A DNA stretch of 64,000 bases from Thunnus maccoyii. Taxonomy: Eukaryota; Chordata; Actinopteri; Scombriformes; Scombridae. Both the position numbers and the translations under genes were made by a program. This document shows, piece by piece, positions 40,297-52,100 of the stretch. The number at the start of each line of letters is the position of its first letter. Position 1 is the first letter of the stretch. A model generated the notes under the pieces. That model saw nothing but the letters and a program-made list of their open reading frames with translations. It was not told the DNA's origin and did no database searches. Where the stretch lies: positions 9,217,501 through 9,281,500 of the forward strand of contig NC_056535.1 of the NCBI RefSeq assembly GCF_910596095.1, written 5' to 3'.

Positions 40297-40434
40297 CACT
40301 GAGCACCTTATAGGGAACACCTGCGCAATCTATCGCAATCCAACACAACAGCTCTGCCATAAATTCTACTTTTAAGAAGTGGTGGTGTACTGGATTGCAT
40401 TAAATTGAAGTGCTCCTAATATTTTGTCCACCAC
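40297..40434. mobile_element. Short MITE adjoining the Tc1 copy
   Basis: The left part CACTGAGCACCTTATAGGGA, with CGCAATCCAACACA further in, is an imperfect inverted repeat of the right part (GCAATCCAGTACACCACCAC; TGGACAAAATATTAGGAGCA on the minus strand). It has no coding capacity. It resembles a small non-autonomous element I associate with many fish genomes; its family is not certain. Confidence 0.65.
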
Positions 40435-42366
40435 ACTAACATACATGAGGGGGGCAAATTATATAGGCTACCTAAAAGTAGAATTTGATGTATTTCTGAT
40501 TGCTGACTGTATGATGTACAGTTTAATAAGACAGAAAACTTTAGGAGAACTCACACACTCTCATAGGTGTTTTCATTTATTCTGGCTGATTAGACCTCTG
40601 CTGAAGTTGTGTGTTTATGTCACCAAACATTTTGTACTAATAATAACGATAAGGGTGTAATTTAAAACAGGTGAAATGCATTTTTCATCATCTTTGGAGT
40701 GACACCTTCTTATCTTAATCTCTTTTGAGAAAATATACTGAATTAATTTTTTCCTTAAGACACAACAAGACAAAATTTACTGACACAGAACCACATCTGT
40801 TGTTCTGTGTACCTGACTCATTAACATCTTTATGAGAAATGAGTTGCATTCAGCTGTGCCTGGAGTACATGTATATACATAAGAGTAAAATTTAGCTTAA
40901 TTTTGAATCTGTCAATAATGATTTTTCCAACTTAAATAATTTTTAAGGCAAATATCTGAAGGAATGTTAATGAACATAATGCTACTGCATTACTAAGATT
41001 TCATAACTACTGAAACTAATAATTATGACTTTCTGCAGCTGGAACTGCTAACTTTACAGTCCTATAATATGGTATGTGTGTAGTATACAGTATATTTATA
41101 GGTTAGTGAACACATCTTGATTACTTACACACCTTTATTCCACTGTAGAGGCCCATTATTAAATCTGCATTTTCATGTCACCTGATTGTGGTCTTCGCTC
41201 CTCAGGTGGGTGCAGGACAGGTGTGGTGGAGTTGGCGGGAACCTGTCAATAAAGTTTATTGACCCACGAAGATGCTTACATAAGGCTACACATACAGCAA
41301 TGTTGGTATATAGATAAATATGAGGTCATTATTACCCCAACTAGAGTGAGTCAAGAGACGTATACAGCATGCTTAGGTTGTTGTTTTTTTTATTGAGACC
41401 TGAGTTGTTGTATTAAGTATCAAACGTGTTATTGTGTAAAGTTAGCTTGCGCGGAGTAAACAGTTGGTTCACGACAATTTTGTCCAAACTTTAGCGGCTT
41501 TGCTGCTCTTTATTAGAGGTGAGGAAGTTTACCGAAGGTACATTTGCAAAACTCGTCGGTTGCTGTCATTAGTCTCCACTGAAAATAGTTCAAATAAAGT
41601 GTAAATCTTACCTTTGTGTGACTTTCTGTAAGTTTTGGAGTTTAGCATATTCCTCTCTAAAACTACACCTGCCGTTTCACTAGCTTTGGTTAACCAAATG
41701 GAAAAGGTAACCTAAATGCAAAAATGTACAGTGGTGAAATAAGTAACTTGTGTTTTTATTTTAGTCACACAAAAAACAAAATTATTATTTTAAAAAGTCT
41801 AGCCAACAACATTTAACATGATTAAGACGTGAAATTAAGACTAGGCTTGTGCCCAGTTTGTGCTAAAACTAGATATCACTGGTCTCCAACAGTATGTGGG
41901 TGAGGTCTGTAAGTACATGAAGTCTGTTATGCCAACTTATTACTCACCTCTGCCTGAGTTACACTGATGCTACCATCAACTGAGGTGAAGAGCAGTATTT
42001 TTGTGAATAAAGGTGCAGCTCACAAAGCACACTTGGTATTGTTGTGGCATTACCTTTTTCGGTGAATGAGTGCCCGGCCTCGCTACTGGACATGCTGCAG
42101 CACTATCATGGCTTACTGAAACACCTTATTTGGACAAAGCTATCATTAGTGTTATTAGTCACACCTGTGTGTTTCCTGCTATGACAAGTCATAAATGTCT
42201 ACAAATAGACGATGGTATGCACGAAGCTGGACTGAACATTGTCAGAGTGCAAAATATTTGTGATTTTACTTGTTTTTATTCAATCTGACAAAAAATAGTT
42301 CTTGAGACAGTTATTACAGACCAAATCTACAGATACTTTATCTTGTTTTTTAATATCTTACACATT
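40435..42366. other. AT-rich non-coding interval
   Basis: No supported gene or repeat. A 72-codon frame at 42,070-42,288 lacks any family resemblance and has no visible splice context. Confidence 0.5.
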
Positions 42367-42389
42367 CCCAGATAGCAAAAATGATATGG

Positions 42390-42715
42390 CCCAGATCCGG
42401 CCTAGAGCCTCCATAAGTTGTGGGCCAGATCTGTAAAATGGACCCGGGCCGGTGTCCTTTGGCACAACGGGCCAATAACGGTGCGGATCCGTTTTTTCGC
42501 TTTTGGGCCGGCACTGGGCCAGCTCCAGAACGGATGAGATTATTTTGTAGTCATTTGTCCGAAGGTGGGCCAGATCCGGTTCAGTTCTGTACTGGATCCG
42601 GCCCAGAGCTTCCATAAGTTCTGGGCCAGATCTGTAAAATGGACCTGGGCCGGCGTCCTTTCTTATCTGGGCTGGTACTCGGCCAGCCCCAGATCGGATC
42701 ACTTTCTAGCCATTT
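42390..42715. repeat. Direct repeats of about 201 bp with GGGCCAGATC words
   Basis: CCATAAGTT, then GGGCCAGATCTGTAAAATGG, then GGGCCGG and GTCCTTT recur in the same order at 42,411 and 42,612, offset 201 bp. The second unit is incomplete. Within each unit GGCC-containing words occur in both orientations. Confidence 0.85.
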
Positions 42716-43850
42716 TGCTCAAATATTTGCTGTATCTGAATTAGTTCTGGGCTAACCTTTATCTTTTCCATAACTAAATTCAAACTAAAAAAAAGTATCT
42801 CTGGATATAAATTTCTAGAACTATAGTTGCATCATCATAACTGGTTGTTTAAAAAAAAACAAAAAAAACAAAACAGAAATCATAAGTTACAGAGATGGAG
42901 ACAGGAGATGCTGCTTTGTTGATCGTTCACTGTACACTCATCAGTCAAAATCTGTAATGAAGTGTACTCTACTCATGGTGGATTAACTCCAGAAAAAAGT
43001 GAATGAAGCATGACATGACATCACTTGGGTTTACCTGTGCATGTTGAGTGTAAACTGAGTAAATATAAAATAGTGTAATTATGTCATATGACAATAGCAT
43101 ATGGCATATGAAGAAGAGACAAAGTCCTTTTAAACCCGTAATTTAGAGTGTAACAGAAGTATAAAAACTGACCTTTGACACACCAAAGCACACTGGGAAG
43201 AACTAATGTAATTGTCAGGGACCAAGCAGTAAGGCTCAAGAACACCAGGTGTGTAGCATAAAACATTGTTATTTATTTACAATTTAATTTAATCTTAAAA
43301 TTCAAATTCAAAATACAAAGATCACTAGAGAAAAGTAAAACAGCATAATGACCTCAACCGGGTTGGCAGGAATAAACAATTAACTAACAAACTTAATAGC
43401 AACAACAATACCAACATTATTCACAACCAAACTAACCGTGACCCCTACCCCCTCAAAAAAACAAACAAAAAAAAAAACAACAAAACTTAAAATTTAACTG
43501 AATCCCAAACATATCCCCACCCATATGACCTCTCCCACTGCCTGCTGTCACTTCCACTTCCTCATGCCACTTCTTTTGCTGGATCCATGAAAAACAAAAA
43601 GTTACAACATAATTTAAAGCAAGCAAGAAATGACAGAATGTTAACCAAAATGTGTGCATACAAATTAGCAAACTGTCAAAAAATAAAGTGTGTGCTGTAG
43701 GAAAAACAAAAGGCTATGTGTACTGTCATTACTTAAAATGTTTGTATGTTAACGGTGCTAAAAAGAAAACCACTGACACTCAGTATCGGTGTTTAGTGCG
43801 GCTGCCACAGTAATCATGAATGCAAAATGTATGTAAAATATAAAGTACCT

Positions 43851-44117
43851 TTATGAAGTCAGCCACTGCTGCTCGGCGGAATGTTGTGATGCCTATAAAC
43901 AACCAATTTTGAAGTTTAAAACACAGAACATAAGTGCTGCTGCAAAAGACTAACACAATGCTTTATCTGAAATTTACCATGGTTAATGCCTCTTTAGCCT
44001 TGGCACGGTCTTTGCGGCCACCTCCCCGGTCAGATGCCAAGTTAAACCATCTGATAGCGTATGAGTCGATCTCACTGTCTGGAGCACTGCTAGCAGCTTG
44101 GTTCTTCCTTACAGCCC
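43851..44117 (-). CDS. Unknown protein, last two exons, within the candidate transposon
   Basis: Exon A (44117-43978, 140 nt) follows a pyrimidine-rich acceptor (cattctctctcaacag) and ends at ATG/gtaaat. It encodes AVRKNQAASSAPDSEIDSYA then IRWFNLASDRGGGRKDRAKA and KEALTM. Exon B (43892-43851) follows gtttatag and encodes ASQHSAEQQWLTS then TAA. Phases agree (A starts in phase 1, ends in phase 0). The basic, Gly-Arg-rich segment after a short helix-like stretch looks like a real protein tail. I have a weak impression of multi-copy fish proteins with a similar RWF...DR.GGR tail but cannot name the family. Earlier exons are not resolved. Confidence 0.45.
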
Positions 44118-45704
44118 CTGTTGAGAGAGAATGTCCATCACATTGTAAGACAAATAAGCTGTCAGCGACCGAAATTCTCCATTTTCCACTTAGCCATTCT
44201 AATAACCCACTGTTTTTATAGCTGTTTTAAAGGGGTGAAAAAAGTGTCCAATGGGTCAATTAAGTGATAAACAGATTATGCAACAGCTAAGGATGTCAAC
44301 AATTAATTACAGAATTTCCTCAAATAGCACCTCAACTGCAGAGGCTACCCAGCCTTATATTAGTTATAGGCCTTTATTTCTAATTCCCTCTCTTTGTATT
44401 TTAGTACGAATCCTCCTCTTCTTCTGATCCGCTCCTGTTTGCCTGTTTTAAAGTTTTGTTACTGCATTATGCTGTTACATATAAACTCAAGACTTCCTGT
44501 ATCCATCTCAAATTAAAAGCCCTCTAGCATTTCTGTGGACAGCATCTCTTCATTTCTTAATGTTTAAGGCTTTTATTTTGAAATATTTGCAGGAATGTGT
44601 TGTGGAAATAAAAATAGCATGGTTATATTGTTAAATTTATTAAATTAATTATTAAATTAAAGCGATAGAAATGTATGTACATTATGCTTAGTTGGCATGC
44701 ACATTATACGAGTCATTCTACCAAACGGGTGCCATTTGCGTCTGCAATGTTTGATGAGGTGCATAAGGCACAAAACGTGCCAAAATGTGTTTCCAAAGCT
44801 TAAAGCTAGTAATTCAATTGTTCTTGTTAACAAGATATATGAGAAAATGCTATTCTTAAAGAGTAACATACTATTTCTTGATAAGTTTTTATTAGTACAG
44901 GGCCATTTTCACATGTCTGGATTGACCAACATGACATTTACATCTAAAATATCACCAAATAAATGTTATATTTTTATCAAACCTTTATTGTTTTCAGGAG
45001 TATATGTGTGTCACTACATAAAATATATTTATTCAAAATAAAAACATTATTTTTTGTAAAAATTTTATGATTTGTGTGTGTTCCTCAGTTTGACTTACCA
45101 CCCCGTCACACTCACCGGTTTTGGCCATAAATATTGTACTGTTAAGTGACCAGTTGCTATAAGCCCATTCAGTCCCATTGCATTTATAACTCAGCACCTG
45201 TATACAGTACAAACTCAATTCAAATTTCAAAATGCTCAGTATTGCACACTGATCAACTGTACTTAAGCTTAAAATGTCATGCACTGTAAGTTTATGAGTA
45301 ACATAATGCATTTACACTGTGTTCACATCAGAATCGCCACACGCAGGTTACTGCTGTGAAACCAGTGGCTATGAAGTTCAATTTTTGTTCAGTCTGTGCC
45401 AGAGCAATTCAACACAACACCATGAACAAACCGACTAACGTTACAAGTACAGAGGTGAGTGAATCTCTCTCTTAGCTAGTCACAACAACTAAATGAACAA
45501 CCAAATACAATATGCTTTTCAATGGTAATACATATTGCAGCGCATTACACAACTTATTACACAGCGATCAGACAATGAATTACAGTTAACTTAAGATGAA
45601 ATTTTTAACTTCTTTACGTTACTTATCCAATAAGACTGCAAAACTTTAACTAACTTATAGCCTGGATTTGAAAATAACTGTAATGATGGGGAATTCAAAG
45701 CAGG

Positions 45705-45745
45705 AAAACAAACAAACAAACAAACAAACAAACAAACAAACAAAA
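45705..45745. repeat. (AAAC)n microsatellite
   Basis: About ten tandem AAAC units on the plus strand. Confidence 0.9.
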
Positions 45746-45751
45746 ACTTAC

Positions 45752-46155
45752 CCTACTGATCCGCGGCACTCCGGGGGAACCTGAACCTGAAATAGAGACC
45801 GGTTGTGCTGTCAAATGGTGCTGTTTCAAACTAATGTTAGCAGTTAGCCTTAAGGTTAGCCGTTAGCCTACATGCTACTGGCTACATTCCTATGAGCAGC
45901 TAACGTAACGTCAACAGATAGTAAGATGCGGATGAAAAACAAGTTGTGGGCAACATTGGTTGTAACATCACTAATAACAAACACAGAGTTGTTTATTCAG
46001 TTCTGGCCCGTAACTACTTTGACTCTGCTGACTGATTGCGAGTCTAACTGACACACCCACTCGTAAGCCTGTATGCGGTCCGTATCTGGCACGGGGACGT
46101 AAAACCGGTGAGACTGTAACATGGATCTGCCGGTTTGGAGGCGGTCCAGAGTCAG
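45752..46155 (-). other. Possible first (untranslated) exon region of the candidate transposon gene
   Basis: A strong donor CAGTAGG/gtaagt sits at 45752, directly before an (AAAC)n tract. The sequence above it is less AT-rich, with several GTTAGC/GCTAAC words. Its role is inferred from the donor and its position just inside the right inverted end. Confidence 0.3.
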
Positions 46156-46167
46156 TTGCTATCTGGG

Positions 46168-46450
46168 TTGTGTTTTCTTTACTTTATCCGTTATCTGGCA
46201 ATGTTGTGTTGCAGACTGTAAAGCACATTAAGCATACAATAGGTACAACTTTACATCAGCTGTTGACATTAGCAAACACTTTCATGAGTTATGATAATAT
46301 GAATGGCCTATAATGTTGTGTAGTGATAATCCCCAAGAAGCCATGCTGTTATAAAAATAATTTAATTAGAGACTAATTACTGAACTTTTACAGCAAGCAC
46401 AACCCTACAGGCCTTTACACTTGAAATTCAAACATATTCCACTTTGACAT
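46168..46450. other. Unique AT-rich spacer
   Basis: Between the candidate transposon and the TTAA-flanked MITE. No feature recognised. Confidence 0.5.
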
Positions 46451-46774
46451 TTAAGGGACCAGCATGTAAGATTTAGGGGGATTTACTGGCAGAAATGGAA
46501 TATAATATTCATAAATATGTTTTAATTAGTGTATAATCACCTGAAAATAAGAATTGTGTTTTCATTAACTTAGAATGAGCTGTTCATAGCTACATAGGGA
46601 GCAGGTCCTCTTCCATGGAGCCTGCCATGTTGCACCGACATGTTCTACAGTAGCCCAGAACAGACAAACCAAACATGTAGGTTCTACACACTTGGAAGGA
46701 GGGGGTTATTCAGTTGGTTGCAATCTTCAACCTCACTGCTAGATGCCACTAAATCCAACACACTGGTCCTTTAA
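46451..46774. mobile_element. TTAA-flanked MITE
   Basis: TTAA at both edges (46451-46454 and 46771-46774) encloses imperfect inverted ends GGGACCAGCATGTAAGATTT and, on the other strand, AGGACCAGTGTGTTGGATTT. Interior words such as GGCAGAAATGGAATATAATA and CTACATAGGGAGCAGGTCCT match a dispersed element I associate with many acanthomorph fishes. TTAA target sites are typical of piggyBac- or Kolobok-mobilised elements; no transposase inside. Confidence 0.8.
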
Positions 46775-46847
46775 AATTGATGCATCAAGGACATTGCAGA
46801 ACTGGCAGAAGGCGGACATTAAATATTCATTTGATTGCAAAAAAGTG

Positions 46848-46888
<41 letters not shown>

Positions 46889-47206
46889 TGTGCTGGGTTA
46901 TATAATTACATACTGTATGATGACCGCCTACTGTCAGAAAACATTTACTTAACTTCTTATTTCTGTCATTGGTGAATCTATGTCGACTATTTAAAACTTT
47001 CACAAACAGCACGCTTTGTCATTGTTATTTTTTTGTAGGTCACAGAGTCCCACTACCATTAAATATTAAAAGCAATCTTTAGTATCTTTAATAATGTTTA
47101 GTAAGCAATGACCAGTTAATTTTTAAATGAGTGGTGATGCCCCTGCTCTGTTAGAGCCTTATGGTTATCAAAAAACAAAACACATCCTCTAGACAGTTTT
47201 GTTATG
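46775..47206. other. 3' flank of ITIH gene 1
   Basis: AT-rich sequence beyond the polyadenylation signal, with a (GT)n microsatellite at 46,849-46,886. Nothing else seen. Confidence 0.6.
46849..46886. repeat. (GT)n microsatellite
   Basis: 19 uninterrupted TG units. Confidence 0.95.
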
Positions 47207-47212
47207 TTTATT
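47207..47212 (-). promoter_or_regulatory. Polyadenylation signal of ITIH gene 1
   Basis: AATAAA on the minus strand, about 122 nt downstream of the TGA. It is the first canonical hexamer after the stop, so the 3' UTR is probably short. Confidence 0.6.
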
Positions 47213-47333
47213 TCTGCATGTGTGTTTGTAAATTTGTGGCTCACTACTGTCAACTATCTCTCATCAGGCAACACCATAATGATGTACCTTGTGTCCCCAG
47301 TGAAATTTCACTGATTTATGAAATCTAAAAGAT

Positions 47334-48273
47334 TCAAACAGTCTTAAAAAGGTCTGACACAATGTAATCAGAGGCTCCTCCATCCACGAGGCCCGTTCCA
47401 CTGTTGTTAACAAACCAGCAGAGAATATTTTCCCCATTCTTCACATCCCTGCTGAAGTCTTTCTGCCAGTGTCTGCGAAGGAGAGAAAACCAGTAATGAG
47501 GTGTATGTACAGTATATGTAAAAACAAATGCTGTATATTCTCAGACCTGCCAACCCTGGACGAATTTTTTGAGTACCACTTCGGCAAACTAGATACATCA
47601 GATGCAAATCGCTGCTGTTCACACAATGAAATATTGTACATGATTTGCATAGGAACACAATTTCACATAGGCTACACACTAACCTACCACTGCTGCATTT
47701 ATATAGTTTCTATTGTTTACACCTCCACAATAATCAAACTTTAAGCCAATTTGACTTTTGAAAATGTGATTTTTAGCTAATATGAAAAGATGATGACAAT
47801 GTAGCCTAGACAGACTATTTTGTGTCTATGGTGAAATAAATATTTTAGAGCTGGTTAATACAACACTTCTCATTATAAGTAAGCTTAATTCCTCCTTTTA
47901 CACACACAGGTAACTTTCTAGGTAATGAGAGGGATAAAATCAATGTCATGTTACTGTCAATTTGCATTCTCTTGAAATGACAGTATGCATTTGTCAATCA
48001 TGATCATCAACACTTGATATTTGGGTGGAAGCAGGGGGAATGAATCCGGCGCTATGATTGGTTTTGGATTCCAATTCAGCAGGCTAGACGCTGCTGCCTC
48101 TTGCTGTTAGACTTGAGTACTGCACATGCACAATTGAACTCACAGGCATCACCAGCTTTTTGCGTAGTTTATACTGACAAATCGTACCAGCGTACACTGA
48201 TGTCAATATGTGTAGCTGCTACGCAAAATGCGTACAGGTTGGCAGGTCTGTATTCTCACATGCATTGTGTGTG

Positions 48274-48322
<49 letters not shown>

Positions 48323-49159
48323 AAACATGATGAGGCTTGAAGTGTACCTGGTCACATGGAGTGTTTGTCCCTTCACATACATGGTGGCGTCTAGTTTCCC
48401 CTGGATTTCACCTGGACGCAGATCTGTCACCTCAAATTCAACACCATGGTAGAACTGACCTGAAGGGAAACATCTCATGTCATATCTTTTGATTTATTCA
48501 AAATTTAAAAAATAGAAACAGTTATACAATCAATGTATAATATGGAAAACTTTCTCTCAGCTCTTGCTTTTCCTACCTAGTAGGCCATGAACTGAAGTGG
48601 ACAAATGATGGCTGTCCAGGGTGTAGAAACCCAGGTAGTCTTGTTGGTTGTGACGTCTCTTCCACACCTTTGTGTGTCTGATGACCATAAATTTAACCGA
48701 GTGTCTCAGCGTGACTGTCAGACTACAGTTCTTTGTCAACTTGAGGTCCATACTGGAGGAGAAACAGAAAAGCTGTGAGTTGCATGTGAAGAAATTCATT
48801 TTCCTGGGTCAAGGTTGTGGAGAATTTAATTTTGTCAATTTGGTTTTGTTTTTGTTTAGTAGTTTTTACAAATGCTATTTTTTTGTTAATTCTAACTCCT
48901 ACTCATATTTCTTTCATTTGTGGTATATGAGTTATATGCTAAAGCAGTGCTACTCACTTGGTTTCTTTGAGGGAGGCTGTATCAGACCACAGCAGCTTGA
49001 CCTGCTTGCCGTTGTAGAAGATTGAGATGTCCTGAGTGCTCACATCCAGCCTCACCCCCAGTTTCTGGTGTGTGATGCCAAAACGCCCAAAGTAAGTGTT
49101 GATGTTACCATCTGGTACAACTTTCTTCTTGCCAATAACTTGACCATTCACCACGAAGC
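47334..49159 (-). CDS. itih3: ITIH gene 1, exons 18-21: C-terminal ITIH domain and stop
   Basis: Exons of 202, 176, 112 and 139 nt encode the domain removed from mature heavy chains. Landmarks are [85 protein letters not shown] and a final VSDLFKTV before TGA. The chicken-like or mammalian ending '...DYIVxxLF' is matched closely, so the stop is the natural end. The same four exons recur in the neighbouring gene. Confidence 0.92.
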
Positions 49160-52100
49160 CTGAAAGTAATGACCGGTTTGTTGTCACTTCCCATATTTCT
49201 CAAACAAAAAGAGACTTTGTGTGTCGTGTGCAGGTAGTGCAAGCAAGACTGACCTGATTTTGGGTCTCTGACCAGGTTGAAAATGGTTCCTGGTTTGTCA
49301 TTGATGTTAAAGCACAGAGCTGCCTCTCTGTCTGGGATTTCTATCATGAAATGAGGATCTCCGTCCACTGCACAGGCATGATTAAAGTATCATATCAGGC
49401 AAAATACGCAGTTAATACTCTAACTCAAGTACAAAGGCATGTTATTATAATGTTAAAGCAACCCATCCTCAAAAGAGAAACGACAGTATAGGTCGAAAAT
49501 TCAGCCGACAAAAACAACCTATAGTTACATATGATTGACAGACGCCATCTAGCGGCCATAGTAATTATGACCCAAAGAAGTGACGCATTTCAGATGACAT
49601 CTATAGAAGGTGACAAATTTCCATAATCAAAGGTGGCAGGCTGGGTGGTTGGGTAGATAGATAGATGGCAAAAAGTGGACTTAACTGCAGGAGATCGCCG
49701 TTCACTTCCTGTTTCCAACCGTGAGTGTCAGGTTTCCAACTGTGAGTTGGGACAGTTTTTAAAAACTGTAGCTATGATTGTCGTGGTGTTTACTGTTGCC
49801 ATGACGACAAAGGTTGCCTAACCTACACCATGTTTCAAATGATCATTTTAACCCAAACCCTAATCTTTCCCTAACCCTAACCAAGTGTTTTTCGTGCCTA
49901 AACCAGACCTTAACCACAGCGTTGTCACACCATAAAACATCATTATTCTTTAACAGGGATTTGTAATGGTTTTGGAAAGCAGCATATTAGAGAACACTCT
50001 TATGGGTTGTTCTGGAGTGGATGGTGCCATTGACCTATGTGGTTGTTTAATTATAAGGATGTGTTGTATCATAGAATTTGATCCGTAGGACCAGTAACAT
50101 AATACAGTTACATTTCTCGGTAAAGAGGTGCTGATCTTACTCTGAGTTGTTCAATAATAAATACTTTTGGTAAATCAAATAATAACTGCTAAGATTTCTG
50201 CTCATTTTTGAAAAACAGAAAGAAAGAACATTCATGATTTCTGTGTTTGTTGGGTGTAGTCTCCTATACAACAATCAAAATTTTCAATAGTGGGTTTAAG
50301 ATGCAAGATGCAGTAATAATGTAAGCGTATGTATAGAAATCTTACCATCGTATTGACTATGGGAACTGGCAGCAAGGGCAGAGGAACCTTTAATGTAATG
50401 ACCGGTAATGACAGCAGATATTATCAAACTTGCTCATCCCAAAGTTAGATGTATACAGAGTGTCATAGAATTGAGTTAAAAGTGACTGTCGTACCAGTGC
50501 GCCTCTCTGCTTTCTGTCTCTGGTCTGTGAAACAGGGAAACATTTAAAAAACATACAATACAAAGTTAGCTCCACATTGATCAACTGATTCAACAGGCTA
50601 CTGATAATGTAAGAATGTGCTGTATATTTGCAAAGAAAGAAAGACTTTACTATAAGCTGCTGGCTGCATTGTTCCAGATTCAGATTGTGACTAGTCAAAC
50701 TAGTCAGTCTTTTAACAAATCTTTTTTATTCTTACACCTAAAGGACAAATTAAACATGACTGAAAACATTTCCCTTACCCTCAGTCATTTTATTAGCAAT
50801 GAGAGTGCTGCCTGGTCTATCCTCAGTTTCAGGCTTGGTGACCACCATGGAGGTGAGAGGGGTGACAAAGCTGTACTTCAGGGACATGTCCAGGGCCTTA
50901 GCTGCTGTATTGTTTTTCTCCTGCTGTGTACCAATGTCACTTGGAAAAAAAGAGTAAGAGAGGAGATTAATTGCTTGTTTATTAATGTCATGTCACCATA
51001 AGTAATGACATACGTGATGTCCAATATGAAGTCCTCTCTATAAAATTATCTTAATAACTTTTTGAGTCTCTGTGATTGTTTCAGAGAGAAACTTACATCA
51101 AATCTTGGTGGGGGTACAGGTAATTAAGATGAACAGACCTGTTTTCCAGTAGCTGCTGGATGGTGAGGTAAGCCCATAAACGCTCCGTGAAATCCCCAAA
51201 GATGTACTCCTGTTGTGGGTAGATCACATCCCAGTTTACCACACTGGCCTTTCCCTGCACCTGGAAGTCCTTGTCAGGCTAGAGAAAGAGGAAAGATGCA
51301 AGTGTAACATATGCTTCTTGCATGTTATATTAAATACATAATTTGAGCTTTACATGGTTCTTATGTCTAATAGCAAAATCTTGTAATATAGAATATAATT
51401 TTGTCAGTAATTGTACCTTTCTTTGATAGTTGTAAGGGGTACATATTTGTATTATTTTCATATATTTCATATTTAATACTAGGCTACACAGTATCCAAGG
51501 TAACGGTGCAGCTATAAAGCCCATCACCGGGAGAACAAGTCAGACCGGGCTTGTATCCCCCAGGTGAGTGTGTGACTGTTAAATGGAAACTTGTAAATAT
51601 TAATGTATAGCCGATCTGAGAGAGACGTTATTATTAACTATAACTATATTGATATTATATATTGATATTAACTATATTGAGTGATTATCTATGTGTACTG
51701 ATCCATCTGTATCAATAGTGTCTTTGTGTAATTCTTAATATAGTAAATCTCTGTGATCCTGGTCAAAGTTAGATCCTTGGCCCTGTAATTTGTCATTTAA
51801 TGGTTATTAAGCTTTGCTACAGAAATCATTCAATAGTATTGTAAGTTTCCTTTGATTATGATTTTATTTATACTAAATAGTTTTACTGAGAATGTGCTTG
51901 TAAGCAATAAACATTCAAGATTGAATTGACATCAGAGCTGTCTGTGTGTCTTCATTGGAGTCAACTACTAACTGTCAGCCGTTAGTCCACCATCATCATC
52001 ACAACACAACGCAGAGACTGTATCAGCGATATAAAAGAGACTTAACAGGGGCGGTATAAACTGTGAGGTATATATAGTCAGAAAAGATAATCCCTCGTTA

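Larger units (their letters stand above)
42367..46167 (-). mobile_element. Candidate 3.8-kb DNA transposon with a spliced minus-strand gene
   Basis: CCCAGATAGCAA (42367-42378) and its exact reverse complement TTGCTATCTGGG (46156-46167) face each other as possible ends. Inside the left end lie two roughly 201-bp direct repeats rich in GGGCCAGATC/GATCTGGCCC words. On the minus strand a possible first exon ends at a good donor (CAGTAGG/gtaagt, exon edge 45752), and two coding exons with matching phase end in a stop at 43851. A 12-bp inverted pair over this distance is not rare by chance, no clear target duplication was found, and no transposase was recognised, so the boundaries are tentative. 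Confidence 0.4.

Noticed and set aside
45090..45200. Minus-strand segment encoding WSLNSTIFMAKTGECDG before a good donor (gtaagt)
   Set aside because: Could be an internal exon of the candidate transposon gene, but no convincing acceptor or phase link was found.
45422..45454. Plus-strand ATG followed by ten codons and a good donor (acagag/gtgagt)
   Set aside because: Looks like a first coding exon (MNKPTNVTSTE), but no partner exon was found on the plus strand, and the nearby gene runs on the minus strand.
48672..49025. Plus-strand frame of 117 codons containing [11 protein letters not shown], echoed at 63,661
   Set aside because: It is antisense to the ITIH exon; the similarity of both frames is explained by the duplicated exon.
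49858..49880. CCCTAACCCTAACC, telomere-like
   Set aside because: It is part of a dispersed repeat also present at 20.1 kb, not an interstitial telomere array.
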